DNA of 53,622 nt from Actinomycetota bacterium (GCA_016213625.1 JACQZZ010000114.1:1-53622), one strand, 5' to 3'; positions 16,398-24,193 are shown, counted from the first letter of the stretch. Numbers and translations are program-made. Notes: generated from the sequence alone by a model not told the origin.

Positions 16398-17758
16398 CCG
16401 CGGATCGCGTCGTCGACGCAATCGTCCTCGGCATGGGACCCGGTGGCGAGGACGTCGCCGGACGACTTGCGGAGGCCGGTCTGTCGGTGATCGGCATCGA
16501 CAGCTCGCTCGTCGGAGGTGAATGTCCGTACTGGGGCTGCATCCCGTCGAAGATGATGATCCGCGCCGCACACCTGCTCGCTGAAGCACGACGCATCCCG
16601 GGCATGGCCGGCAACGCGGTCGTGCGTCCCGACTGGGCTCCAGTCGCAGCGCGCATCCGCGCGGAGGCCACCGACGACTGGGACGACACCGTCGCGGTCG
16701 AACGATTCGAGGGCAAGGGCGGCCACTTCGTCCGGGGCCGCGGACGCATCGTCGAGCCGGACAGGGTGCAGGTCGGCGACCTTCGCTTCCGAGCGACCCG
16801 AGCGATCGTCGTCGCCACCGGCAGCGCCCCTGCCGTGCCACCCATTCCCGGGCTCGCCGATACCCCGTTCTGGACCAACCACGACGCCATCGAAGCCAAG
16901 GAGCTCCCTGCATCGATCATCGTGCTCGGCGGCGGTGCCATCGGGGCCGAGCTCGCCCAGGTGTATACGCGGTTCGGCGTGGACACCACCCTCGTCGAGG
17001 CCGCTCCAGGGTTGCTGCCGTTGGAGGAGCCCGAGGCCGGCGCAGTGCTCGCCGACGTGTTCGCGAACGAGGGCATCACGGTGATCACGGGGGTCGGCGC
17101 CAGCGAGGTGAGCCATTCGGACCAGGGATTTCGGGTTCGTCTTGCCGACGGTCGACAACTCCAGGCCGAACGGTTGCTCGTCGCCACTGGCCGAAGAGTC
17201 GATCTCGCGTCGATCGGCGCCGGCGTCCTCGGCATCGACGAGCATGCCCGCGCCCTGCCCGTCGACGAACACCAGCGAGTCACCAGCGGTGTCTGGGCGG
17301 TGGGCGACGTGACCGGCCGTGGCGCGTTCACCCACGTCGCCATGTACCAAGCGGGCATCGCGGTCGCCGACATCCTCGGCCGCCCGCACGACCTGGCCGA
17401 CTACCGGGCGTTGCCGCGGGTGACTTTCACCGACCCAGAGGTCGGCTCCGTCGGCATCACCGCGCAGGCGGCGCGCGATCGCGGGATCGACGTCGTAGTT
17501 GGCCGGACCAGCGTGCCCTCGACCGCGCGCGGCTGGCTGCACAAGGCCGGCAACGAGGGGTTCATCAGCCTCGTCGCCGATGCTGAGCGCGGCGTCCTGG
17601 TCGGCGCGACCGTGATGGGGCCGAACGGTGGCGAGGTGCTCGGCATGCTCACCCTCGCGGTCCACGCCGAGATCCCGATCAGCCGGCTGCGTACGATGAT
17701 CTACGCCTACCCGACGTTCCATCGGGGCGTCGAAGACGCTCTGCGACAGATCCCATGA
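16394..17758 (+). CDS. FAD-dependent disulfide oxidoreductase
   Basis: 454 residues, overlapping the DUF427-thioredoxin gene and the selenoprotein gene by 4 bp each. GMGPGG binds FAD at the N-terminus, the redox disulfide is GGECPYWGCIPSK near residues 42-54, NAD(P) motif GGGAIG is near 178, and VWAVGDVTGRGAF near 298. At the C-terminus the usual HxxPT is YAYPTFHRG, so the catalytic His is Tyr, as in several mercuric-reductase-like enzymes. It probably reduces the neighbouring thioredoxin-fold proteins (inference). Confidence 0.85.
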   Translation: MTADRVVDAIVLGMGPGGEDVAGRLAEAGLSVIGIDSSLVGGECPYWGCIPSKMMIRAAHLLAEARRIPGMAGNAVVRPDWAPVAARIRAEATDDWDDTVAVERFEGKGGHFVRGRGRIVEPDRVQVGDLRFRATRAIVVATGSAPAVPPIPGLADTPFWTNHDAIEAKELPASIIVLGGGAIGAELAQVYTRFGVDTTLVEAAPGLLPLEEPEAGAVLADVFANEGITVITGVGASEVSHSDQGFRVRLADGRQLQAERLLVATGRRVDLASIGAGVLGIDEHARALPVDEHQRVTSGVWAVGDVTGRGAFTHVAMYQAGIAVADILGRPHDLADYRALPRVTFTDPEVGSVGITAQAARDRGIDVVVGRTSVPSTARGWLHKAGNEGFISLVADAERGVLVGATVMGPNGGEVLGMLTLAVHAEIPISRLRTMIYAYPTFHRGVEDALRQIP

Positions 17759-18279
17759 CCCTCTCCATCGGTGAACCACTCCCCGACATCGAGCTCGTCG
17801 ATCACGATGGGCAGCTTTGGCGCACCGCAGAGCTCCGAGGACGGCCGCTGGTACTGGTGCTTCATCGTCACTTGGCTTGACTGCCCTGCCAGGAACACGT
17901 GCTCGCCGTGCGCGATCACCTCACTGAGTTCGCAGACGCCACCATCGCGGTCGTCACCTTCGCCGCGCCAGAGCGGCTGGCGGCCTACCGCCAGCACCTC
18001 GACATCCCGTTCGCTGTCGTCGCCGATGTCGATCGGACGCTGTACCGCCTTCTCGGGGCCGAGCGCGGCTCCAACCGACAGATCTGGTCGCTCGGAACGC
18101 TGCGGATGTACGCACGGCTGCTTCGCTCCGGCCGGCGCCTCCAGCGAGCGACAGAAGACATCCACCAGCTCGGCGCCGATGCTGTGGTCGGACGCGACGG
18201 ACGACTCCGGTACCTGTCCCTGCCGTCGACACCTGATGCGCGACCGCCGGTGAGCGATCTCGTGGCCGCACTCGACTGA
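17755..18279 (+). CDS. Peroxiredoxin-like selenoprotein (Sec at codon 42)
   Basis: 174 residues if TGA 17878-17880 is read as selenocysteine. The frame is open on both sides of that single TGA: upstream ELRGRPLVLVLHRHLA, then U-L-P-C-QEHVLAVRDHLTEF. AhpC/TSA-like relatives have RHxGCPxCREH at this point, so Sec replaces the first Cys of a CxxC. Downstream the thioredoxin fold continues (VVTFAAPERLAAYRQHL, FAVVADVDRTLYRLLG). A weak hairpin lies 15-30 nt after TGA. The gene overlaps the disulfide reductase by 4 bp. Standard annotation would split or truncate it. Confidence 0.85.
17896..17910 (+). promoter_or_regulatory. Candidate SECIS hairpin (peroxiredoxin-like gene)
   Basis: CACG and CGTG form a 4-bp stem around TGCTCGC, 15 nt after the TGA. 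The position suits a bacterial SECIS and the loop has a G at position 2, but the stem is short. Confidence 0.35.
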
Positions 18280-18293
18280 GAACGGCGAGGCGA

Positions 18294-18569
18294 TCACTCC
18301 CGTCGTGCGACGCTGACCTGCTGGCGGAACGGTGACAGGTAGCCGATGCTGGCCACTGTGTACGGGATGACGTAGTTGGCGGCAGTGCGTAGCCAGGTGG
18401 CGAGCGTCGCGTCGCCGGCAATGATCACGGCGCCTTGGTTGACCGCGGTGAGCAGCGTGCCGACGACCAAGGCGATCTTGCTCGCCGTACGGAAGGTGAC
18501 GCCCTTCGCAATGAGGACGCACGCGTCGAGCGGGGTCGACCACACGAGCTCCGTTCGGTCGGTGCTCAC
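18294..18569 (-). CDS. NrtS-like small membrane protein
   Basis: 91 residues from GTG 18569, overlapping the anti-sigma stop by 4 bp. Two membrane segments are visible, near 37-55 and 62-82, with KIALVVGTLLTAVNQGAVI and ANYVIPYTVASIGYLS, the pattern of the NrtS (nitrate/nitrite transporter) family. Such assignments are mostly by homology. It is third in the sigma/anti-sigma operon, so membrane transport or sensing may feed into that circuit. Confidence 0.7.
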   Translation of the reverse strand: MSTDRTELVWSTPLDACVLIAKGVTFRTASKIALVVGTLLTAVNQGAVIIAGDATLATWLRTAANYVIPYTVASIGYLSPFRQQVSVARRE

Positions 18570-18859
18570 GGGTCCAGAGGTTCTTCGCCGCGGGCGAGGC
18601 GTGTGCCGAACTCACGCAGCCGAGCGAGCGAGTCCGGCGCCACCTCAGGCCGCTGCTGGGCGAGCGACAGCTTGATCCGTTCGTAGGTCTCGGCCTCGAG
18701 CCCGCAGCGACGGCAGTCCTCCAGGTGGGCAGAGAGCCGCAGTGAACGGGAGGCGTCGAGTTCGCAGTCGAGGTAGTGCTGCAGCAGTTCACCGACCTGG
18801 TGGCACGACATCGGGCTGTCGGCGGAGGTCCGGCGGAAGCGTGCGAACAGCGATTTCAT
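18566..18859 (-). CDS. ZAS anti-sigma factor (RsrA-like)
   Basis: 97 residues. The zinc anti-sigma motif is SAHLEDCRRC (HxxxCxxC) near residues 44-52, preceded by a Cys (MSCHQVGELLQHYLDCEL), the three-Cys one-His arrangement of RsrA-type redox switches. No membrane segment, so it is cytosolic. Its start overlaps the sigma stop by 1 bp. Known relatives release SigR when disulfide stress oxidises the Cys pair; the same is inferred here. Confidence 0.85.
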   Translation of the reverse strand: MKSLFARFRRTSADSPMSCHQVGELLQHYLDCELDASRSLRLSAHLEDCRRCGLEAETYERIKLSLAQQRPEVAPDSLARLREFGTRLARGEEPLDP

Positions 18860-19395
18860 CAGTGGCTCCTCGGGGCCAGGCCGGCCCGGTCGAGACGATC
18901 ACGAATACGGCCCCGGCCGCGATGCAGACGACTCATCACCGTGCCCGTGGGGACGTTCAAAACCTCGGCGGCCTCCGCATAGCTCAGACCATCGACGTCG
19001 ACGAGCTCGATGACCCGGCGGAACGGCTCGTCGAGCTCACCGAGCGCCTTCTCGATCTCGGCGTCGAACGACGCCTCCACCGACGCGTCGGTGACCTCGT
19101 CCGACACCACCTCGTCCATGTGCCGCGTCGCGCCGCCCGGGTCGCGGAGCAGTTCGGGACGACGGCGGCGGTTGCGGTTGATGTGGGTGTTGCGCAGGAT
19201 CGTCAACAGCCATGCGCGGGGGTGCCGACCGTCGAAACGATCGATGGCCTTGTACGCGCGGATGAGCGTGTCCTGCACGAGGTCCTCGGCGTCGGCGTCG
19301 TTGCGGGTCAAGGAACGGGCGACGCGGAGCAGCACTTCGATCTCCGGCATGACATGTTGCTCGAAGCGTTCCTGGCTCGTCGTTGGTCCGGACAC
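18859..19395 (-). CDS. ECF sigma factor, SigR/SigH-like
   Basis: 178 residues from GTG 19395; longer in-frame starts lie upstream of its own promoter P5. Region 2 reads RVARSLTRNDADAEDLVQDTLIRAYKAIDRF and AWLLTILRNTHIN (given in parts); region 4 has FRRVIELVDVDGLSYAEAAE and PTGTVMSRLHRGRGR. The TGTVMSRLHRGR end and NTHIN segment resemble SigR/SigH of thiol stress. A RsrA-like gene follows directly. The gene has the same promoter as the redox genes around it, so it is autoregulated and probably the regulon's driver. Confidence 0.88.
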   Translation of the reverse strand: MSGPTTSQERFEQHVMPEIEVLLRVARSLTRNDADAEDLVQDTLIRAYKAIDRFDGRHPRAWLLTILRNTHINRNRRRRPELLRDPGGATRHMDEVVSDEVTDASVEASFDAEIEKALGELDEPFRRVIELVDVDGLSYAEAAEVLNVPTGTVMSRLHRGRGRIRDRLDRAGLAPRSH

Positions 19396-19402
19396 GTGTG
19401 TG

Positions 19403-19431
19403 GGAACCCGGTCCGAGTCTCCCGCCATTCC
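19403..19431 (-). promoter_or_regulatory. SigR-like promoter P5 (sigma autoregulation)
   Basis: Minus strand GGAAT (19431-19427), 18 bp, GGTTCC (19408-19403); GTG of the sigma gene follows after 7 nt. Back to back with P6, with 3 bp between the -35 elements, exactly as P1/P2. Confidence 0.8.
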
Positions 19432-19434
19432 CCG

Positions 19435-19462
19435 GGAAGAAGGGACGCTCACGGAGGGTTCC
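19435..19462 (+). promoter_or_regulatory. SigR-like promoter P6
   Basis: GGAAG (19435-19439), 17 bp, GGTTCC (19457-19462); GTG 19470 follows after 7 nt, so the orphan zinc-finger gene is probably leaderless. Confidence 0.78.
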
Positions 19463-19469
19463 CACCAGC

Positions 19470-19700
19470 GTGATGCACCTCGACCACCTCCGCTACCGGC
19501 GCTACGTCGACGCGTTCGTCGACGGCGAGCTCGATGGAGCCCTCCGCTCTCGCGTGAGCAGCCACATCGCCGAGTGTCCGATGTGCGACCGCGAGGCCGA
19601 GATGACCGTGCATATCAAGGACAGCCTGGCACGGGGAACCGGATTCGCTGCGCGCGCCGCCGACTCCCTTCGCCGGTGGTTCGGCACCGAAGGCATCTGA
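19470..19700 (+). CDS. Orphan zinc-finger (ZAS/zf-HC2) anti-sigma-like protein
   Basis: 76 residues from GTG 19470 (ATG at the next codon). The first half has the anti-sigma pattern: LRYRRYVDAFVDGELDGAL followed by SSHIAECPMCDRE, an HxxxCxxC near residues 32-39. No membrane helix. It has its own SigR-like promoter divergent from the sigma gene, so it may be a second anti-sigma or a redox sensor titrating one of the two sigma factors. It ends before a hairpin shared with the convergent DoxX gene. Confidence 0.75.
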   Translation: MMHLDHLRYRRYVDAFVDGELDGALRSRVSSHIAECPMCDREAEMTVHIKDSLARGTGFAARAADSLRRWFGTEGI

Positions 19701-19729
19701 TCCACGTCCGCTCGTCTCCCCGGCGCGCC

Positions 19730-19763
19730 GAAGGCGCCCCGACCACATTGTCGGAGCGCCTTC
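19730..19763. terminator. Bidirectional terminator hairpin
   Basis: Arms GAAGGCG-N3-CGAC and GTCG-N2-GCGCCTTC pair around a 6-nt loop between the convergent orphan zinc-finger and DoxX genes. Confidence 0.65.
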
Positions 19764-19770
19764 GTCACTG

Positions 19771-20241
19771 TCAGCGAGTGGCGAGCATCGGCTCCCGGGT
19801 CGCGACGCTCTCTGCGGGTTCGAGGCCGATCTTGTCGTCGATCGAGATCGGGCCAGGACCGAGAATCATCAGAGCGACGAGGCCGGCGAGATAGGCGAGG
19901 TCGAGTTCCGCACCCGGCATCGGGTCCGTCGAGATGATGCCGAGATCACGCTTCACGTAGAGCAGTGCGCCCACCATCACGATGCTCAACACCATCGCCA
20001 CCATGCGAGTGGCGAAACCGAACACGAGCATTGCGCCACCGACGATTTCGATCACCGCTGTCAGCGGCGCGGTGAGGCCGGGAGCCGGAACGCCCCACAT
20101 GGTGTACATGTCCTTCACCATCGAGATGCCGGCATCGAACTTGTCGATGCCGTGCCAGATGAACAGGCCGCCGAGCACGACCCGAAGCACGAGGGGAACG
20201 ACCGGCCGGAACCGGTTCAACGTCGAGCACATCTTGTGCAT
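19771..20241 (-). CDS. DoxX-family membrane protein
   Basis: 156 residues from ATG 20241 with GGAGGA 5 nt upstream. Four membrane segments fit DoxX: VVPLVLRVVLGGLFIWHGIDKF, APLTAVIEIVGGAMLVFGF, RMVAMVLSIVMVGALLYV and LAYLAGLVALMILG (some shortened). DoxX proteins take part in thiol/oxidative homeostasis in mycobacteria, with SodA and SseA. Promoter P7 lies upstream after a leader of about 45 nt. Confidence 0.82.
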   Translation of the reverse strand: MHKMCSTLNRFRPVVPLVLRVVLGGLFIWHGIDKFDAGISMVKDMYTMWGVPAPGLTAPLTAVIEIVGGAMLVFGFATRMVAMVLSIVMVGALLYVKRDLGIISTDPMPGAELDLAYLAGLVALMILGPGPISIDDKIGLEPAESVATREPMLATR

Positions 20242-20287
20242 GAATCCTCCAGAGGTTCTCGACCCGTCACGTCGGCGGGTCGTGGTA

Positions 20288-20316
20288 GGAACCCCGCCGA
20301 GTTCACCGAGGATTTC
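20288..20316 (-). promoter_or_regulatory. SigR-like promoter P7
   Basis: Minus strand GAAAT (20316-20312; one mismatch to GGAAT), 18 bp, GGTTCC (20293-20288), upstream of DoxX. Confidence 0.65.
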
Positions 20317-20407
20317 GGAATGTTGGGCCGGCTCAACGGGTTCTCGCGAACCCGTGGCGACGAGTTGGGGAGGCGCAATGTCAGCCCGTCGCCCTACGCA
20401 GGAATAG

Positions 20408-20821
20408 TCAGCGATGGGCGATGAGTAACTCGACGGCGACAGCGACGCCACCCATCACGGCAAGTCCTGCGTGGCCGATCAGTCTTCGACGCCGGCCGAG
20501 CGCGACCACGCGCCCGCGCTCGCGATCAAGGTCGGCGGGCGCGACGTGTGCTCGCTCCAGGTCGCTCGCGACGGAACGCCCTCGCCGAGGGCGGTTCGAC
20601 TGGCTGGCCAGGTCGGCTCGGATCAGTGCAATCGCGTCGGTGTCGCTGTCCACTTTGACCCAGAAGCGATACGCCGTGGCGAACGCGGATCGAACTCTGC
20701 GAAGGCCATCTTCGGGGTCGGTTTCGATGAGGCCGTTGGCGATCATCGCGAAGTGTGCGTCGAAGAACTGGTCGAATTGAGCGACGCTCGCGCGACGGGG
20801 AAGGTCAGTGTGAATGGTCAT
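20408..20821 (-). CDS. Sigma-region-2-like protein with C-terminal membrane helix
   Basis: 137 residues, overlapping the patatin gene by 17 bp. Residues 14-70 (QFDQFFDAHFAMIANGLIE, RRVRSAFATAYRFWVKV, cited in parts) resemble ECF sigma region 2, but the usual acidic D-A-E-D-xx-Q segment is replaced and region 4 is absent. After a basic linker a hydrophobic helix spans about 112-132. It may be a degenerate sigma relic or a membrane decoy; I cannot decide. Fourth gene of operon P8. Confidence 0.55.
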   Translation of the reverse strand: MTIHTDLPRRASVAQFDQFFDAHFAMIANGLIETDPEDGLRRVRSAFATAYRFWVKVDSDTDAIALIRADLASQSNRPRRGRSVASDLERAHVAPADLDRERGRVVALGRRRRLIGHAGLAVMGGVAVAVELLIAHR

Positions 20822-21644
20822 GGGGCCGCAGCGTTCGGAGGTCAGGTTGGCATCCTCGTTGCAGCCAGGCTGCGGTCGACGCCGCTCCGGCGTCGATCAG
20901 CTTGCGGGCGTGCGAGAAGTCAGCCGGCCCGACAGTGATCGGACAGGGCGGTGGGACCACGTGCAGCGTGACGGCGGCACGGAAATGTTCGACGTCGTCG
21001 GCCAGTCGGTGCTGCACGAGCACCGACAGCCCGTGGAGAGCCATGGCGATCGCGCTCGCCGGAGGACGCTCCAGCGAGCATGCGAACCCGGTGGGCAGTA
21101 CGTAGACCGTCGTCGCACCGAGGTCGACCGCGTGGGAGACGGCGGCGTTGTTGACCACGCCGCCGTCCATGTAGGCCCGACCATCGATGACCACTGGTGC
21201 GAACACGCCCGGGATCGCCGCGCTGGCGAGCACGGCCTCGACAGCGGGCCCCGACGACAGACGCACGTCCCTACCGGTGAGCACATCAGTGACGATCACG
21301 TGCAACGGCACCGCTGCCTCCTCCAGTCGTTGGTACGGGAGTTGCTGACGAATGAGGCGCGCGAGCGGGCCGTGGTCGACGAGTCCGGCACGGCGGCCGA
21401 GTAGGCCGAACAGGCTGGTCGGGCGCGAGGGGAACACCTGAGTGCGGCGCATCGACGTCCATAGCTGCTCCAGTCGGTCGAGGCGCCAGTCGGCGTCGGC
21501 CGCGATCCAGGCCGCATTGATCGCCCCGACGCTGGTGCCGATGACGAGGTCGGGTCGGATGCCGGCCGCCTCCATGGCGGAGAGCATCCCGACCTGCACT
21601 GCGCCCAGCGAGGCGCCACCTGACAGTACGAATGCTGTGGTCAT
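20805..21644 (-). CDS. Patatin-like phospholipase
   Basis: 279 residues. Patatin elements are in order: oxyanion loop LSGGASLGAVQVGML at residues 7-21, nucleophile GTSVG near 36-40, and catalytic Asp in YMDGGVVNN near 158. SAAIPGVFAPVVI precedes it. It is a Ser-Asp lipid acyl hydrolase with no signal or membrane helix. It lies 19 bp after the small membrane protein in operon P8, suggesting lipid turnover in the same response. Confidence 0.87.
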   Translation of the reverse strand: MTTAFVLSGGASLGAVQVGMLSAMEAAGIRPDLVIGTSVGAINAAWIAADADWRLDRLEQLWTSMRRTQVFPSRPTSLFGLLGRRAGLVDHGPLARLIRQQLPYQRLEEAAVPLHVIVTDVLTGRDVRLSSGPAVEAVLASAAIPGVFAPVVIDGRAYMDGGVVNNAAVSHAVDLGATTVYVLPTGFACSLERPPASAIAMALHGLSVLVQHRLADDVEHFRAAVTLHVVPPPCPITVGPADFSHARKLIDAGAASTAAWLQRGCQPDLRTLRPHDHSH

Positions 21645-21663
21645 GCTCGTGTCCGATCTCTGG

Positions 21664-21852
21664 TCAATGGAGTGTTCGCAGACCCATCAGGCCCAGCAGT
21701 ACGGCTGCGATGCCCACGGTGAGGAGCACCAGCGATCGCTCGCGCCGAGCCATCGTCACCACCGTGGCTGTGGCGAGGAGCACGATCACTGCCTGCGTGA
21801 GTGCGCCGCGATCGGTCGATGGCAGCGCGAGGTCGGAGAACCACGACCTCAC
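21664..21852 (-). CDS. Small two-helix membrane protein
   Basis: 62 residues from GTG 21852, overlapping the DUF3179 gene stop by 4 bp. Two hydrophobic segments, about 16-30 (TQAVIVLLATATVV) and 38-55 (SLVLLTVGIAAVLLGLMGL), are joined by a basic turn ARRERS. No family is recognised. The overlap and the following patatin gene place it in operon P8. Confidence 0.65.
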   Translation of the reverse strand: MRSWFSDLALPSTDRGALTQAVIVLLATATVVTMARRERSLVLLTVGIAAVLLGLMGLRTLH

Positions 21853-23084
21853 TCCTCGCCGCCGTGCGTCAGCGTGGTGGCGGGCTGGAACGTGGACCAT
21901 GCGAACCAGAACGTGTCGACGTGGACGAGTGGCTGCAACTGCCTTCCATCCATCGGCCCCGCGGTTGCCTGCCCGAGCTGGTTCCAGGTGGAACCGGTCT
22001 GGTCGTCGACGAAGCCGTCGATTCCGGGATGGAACGTCAGCCGGTGGTCGTCGACGACGGGGCTGAACACGCCAGTGGAGCCGATGTCGGCGCCATCGGT
22101 GACACGCGGCGTATCGAGCGGAGAAGCGACACCGGCGGTCCACCAGATGATGACCGGTGGCCCGGCGCGGTCGAGCGTGATCACTCGATGCTCGATCAAG
22201 TCGGTGAGCGGAACGGCGGTCGCATCGCCTGCGCTGATGATGCCGACGACGCGGGACATGGCGGTCAGGCGGCCGTCAACTTCTCCTTCGAACAGGAACG
22301 GTTGGCTGGCGATGTCGTCGTACCCGGGATAGGGGTTCGACCCGTATGCGCGGTCGAAGCCGGTGTCGCGTGAGAGCACCAGGCCTTCCGGGTGCGCGGC
22401 CCGCCACACGCTCCAGGGCACGGTGGCCACGGGATACGTGTCCAGTTCGACGCCGGTGAGCAGTCCTGCGATCGCCCGGCCGGTGAAGTGACTCCAGAGT
22501 GTCTCGGTCTGGCGGTCGTACATCACCAGCGCCGAGTTCCAGAGCAGCCCCGATGTGCCGAAGTCGACCACGCGACCGGAAACTCGTCGGTCGTAGGCGA
22601 CCGCGGAGTTGCACAGCGGGCAGTAGGTGACGGCGACTGGAACACCGGCGACGATGTCGTTGACGATCTCGTGCCAGAGCAGGATCTGGACCGGATAGGC
22701 ACGGGCTTCGCCGCCGATCTCGAGCGCGAGCACCGGCTCCGAGTCGGCGATGAAGCCCACGGTCGATGCCATGACGAAGCTCGGCTCGTCGATGGGCGGG
22801 ATGCCATCCGGTGGCGGACCGCCCGATCGGAAGTCGGTGAGCGGGACCTCGGGCGTTGGGAGCCCTTCGGGGGTGCCGCCCATCGCCCATGCCAGTCCGG
22901 ACGGGACGTCCTCGACTGGTGACGCCTGCACGGGCGGCTCGTGCGCCGACGCCGGCGAAGTGCCGCTGATGCTGGGCGGTGCCGCCTGTGGGTGCTGGCC
23001 CGCGCTGCCACATGCTGCCAGCACGACTGCGGCGGCCGCGGTTGCGGCCACACCTCGCCACCCGCCTGTGCGCTCGTGCGTCAT
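21849..23084 (-). CDS. DUF3179-domain lipoprotein
   Basis: 411 residues from ATG 23084, 6 nt after the -10 of P8; longer frames start upstream of the promoter. A signal peptide ends in the lipobox LAACG (Cys near residue 25), then a Pro/Ser-rich linker. The DUF3179 core follows: QILLWHEIVNDIVAGVPVAVTY, CPLCNSAVAYDRRV, FGTSGLLWNSALVMYDRQTETLW and SRDTGFDRAYGSNPY (cited in parts). The C-P-L-C pair could be a redox or metal site. The family's function is unknown; here it lies outside the membrane in a thiol-stress operon. Confidence 0.85.
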   Translation of the reverse strand: MTHERTGGWRGVAATAAAAVVLAACGSAGQHPQAAPPSISGTSPASAHEPPVQASPVEDVPSGLAWAMGGTPEGLPTPEVPLTDFRSGGPPPDGIPPIDEPSFVMASTVGFIADSEPVLALEIGGEARAYPVQILLWHEIVNDIVAGVPVAVTYCPLCNSAVAYDRRVSGRVVDFGTSGLLWNSALVMYDRQTETLWSHFTGRAIAGLLTGVELDTYPVATVPWSVWRAAHPEGLVLSRDTGFDRAYGSNPYPGYDDIASQPFLFEGEVDGRLTAMSRVVGIISAGDATAVPLTDLIEHRVITLDRAGPPVIIWWTAGVASPLDTPRVTDGADIGSTGVFSPVVDDHRLTFHPGIDGFVDDQTGSTWNQLGQATAGPMDGRQLQPLVHVDTFWFAWSTFQPATTLTHGGEE

Positions 23085-23090
23085 GTCGTA

Positions 23091-23118
23091 GGAACCCGTC
23101 CGCCGAGCTGACCCTTCC
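23091..23118 (-). promoter_or_regulatory. SigR-like promoter P8
   Basis: Minus strand GGAAG (23118-23114), 17 bp, GGTTCC (23096-23091); ATG of DUF3179 follows after 6 nt. Divergent from P9. Confidence 0.78.
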
Positions 23119-23129
23119 CGCCTCTCGCG

Positions 23130-23158
23130 GGAATGCCGAGGTCGTCTCGGCGAGTTTC
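23130..23158 (+). promoter_or_regulatory. SigR-like promoter P9
   Basis: GGAAT (23130-23134), 18 bp, AGTTTC (23153-23158); GTG 23165 follows after 6 nt. Upstream of the CcdA-like, GrdB-like and hydrolase-OsmC genes. Confidence 0.72.
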
Positions 23159-23164
23159 CTCCAC

Positions 23165-23299
23165 GTGCGTCCGACATGTCCTCCCCCCTCAGGTTGGTCC
23201 CACGCCCTTGCTGCCGCTGCCGTCGCCCTCCCGACGAGCAGCGGCAGCAACGAAGGGCACCGTACGATGCACTGTCACGGACCGACAGGGGCTGGCTGA
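23165..23299 (+). CDS. Possible leaderless leader ORF before CcdA
   Basis: 44 codons from a GTG that sits 6 nt after the -10 of P9, with a short hydrophobic run ALAAAAVALP. Its TGA ends 2 nt before GTG 23302 of the CcdA-like gene, so coupling is likely. No homology is recognised; a regulatory upstream ORF is as likely as a real protein. Confidence 0.4.
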   Translation: MRPTCPPPSGWSHALAAAAVALPTSSGSNEGHRTMHCHGPTGAG

Positions 23300-23301
23300 T
23301 C

Positions 23302-24183
23302 GTGCTCGACGGCCCGTACGCAGTTGCGATCGCTGCTGGCATGGCAGCCACGGTGAACCCGTGCGGTTTCGCGCTGCTCCCCGCGTACCTCTCTGCGTTC
23401 TTGGGGAGCGAACACCGTGCCGGAGGAGCGAACGCTGTTGGGAGGGCTCTGGCTGTTTCGGCGGCACTGACCGCCGGGTTCGTGGTCGTCTTCGGCACGT
23501 TCGGCCTCGTGGTCACGCCCCTTGCGTTGTCGATCGAGGACAAGCTGCCGTGGGTGACGATCGTGATCGGGATCGGACTGGTGGCACTCGGGGTCGCTCT
23601 GCTTGCCGGCCGCCAGCCGACGCTTCGAATCCCGAAGCTGCAGCGCGGTGGGACGGACGGGACACTTCCCTCGATGTTCCTGTTCGGCGTGTCCTATGCG
23701 ACCGCCTCGCTGTCGTGCACCATCGGCCCGTTCCTCGCCGTGACCACCACGACGTTCCGATCGTCCAGCTTCGTGGCCGGATTCGGGGTGTTTCTCGCCT
23801 ACGCGCTCGGGATGGGCATCGTCATCGGGGTGCTCACCGTCGCCCTGTCGCTCGCCAAGGCCGGCATGGTGCAGAAGTTCCGCAACGCCCTCCCGACGAT
23901 CAACCGCATCGCCGGCGGACTGATCGTGGTCGCCGGGGCCTACGTCGCCTACTACGGCTGGTACGAGCTGCGCGTCTACAACGGCGACACGCGCGACCCG
24001 ATCGTCGAGCGGGCGATCCGAATCCAGACCTGGCTCACCGACCACGTGGTACCCGAGAATCCGGCCACCGCGGCGCTGTTGGCCGTCGTCGTGCTCACCG
24101 TGGTGGGTCTCGGCGCCGTGATGATCACTCGTGCACGGACCGCACGTCACACCGGCGAGGATGCCGCCGTGGAGAACGCGTAG
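23302..24183 (+). CDS. CcdA/DsbD-like membrane thiol-disulfide transporter
   Basis: 293 residues from GTG 23302; ATG 23176 in frame would add a basic Arg/Pro-rich extension without homology. About seven membrane segments. The two functional Cys are in the usual places: MAATVNPCGFALLPAYL near residue 17 and ATASLSCTIGPFLA near 135. CcdA-type proteins carry electrons from cytosolic thioredoxin to external redox proteins. Here it could supply the external thioredoxins at 26461 and 30210. It precedes the GrdB-like selenoprotein by 10 bp. Confidence 0.85.
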   Translation: MLDGPYAVAIAAGMAATVNPCGFALLPAYLSAFLGSEHRAGGANAVGRALAVSAALTAGFVVVFGTFGLVVTPLALSIEDKLPWVTIVIGIGLVALGVALLAGRQPTLRIPKLQRGGTDGTLPSMFLFGVSYATASLSCTIGPFLAVTTTTFRSSSFVAGFGVFLAYALGMGIVIGVLTVALSLAKAGMVQKFRNALPTINRIAGGLIVVAGAYVAYYGWYELRVYNGDTRDPIVERAIRIQTWLTDHVVPENPATAALLAVVVLTVVGLGAVMITRARTARHTGEDAAVENA

Positions 24184-24193
24184 GAGATCGACG

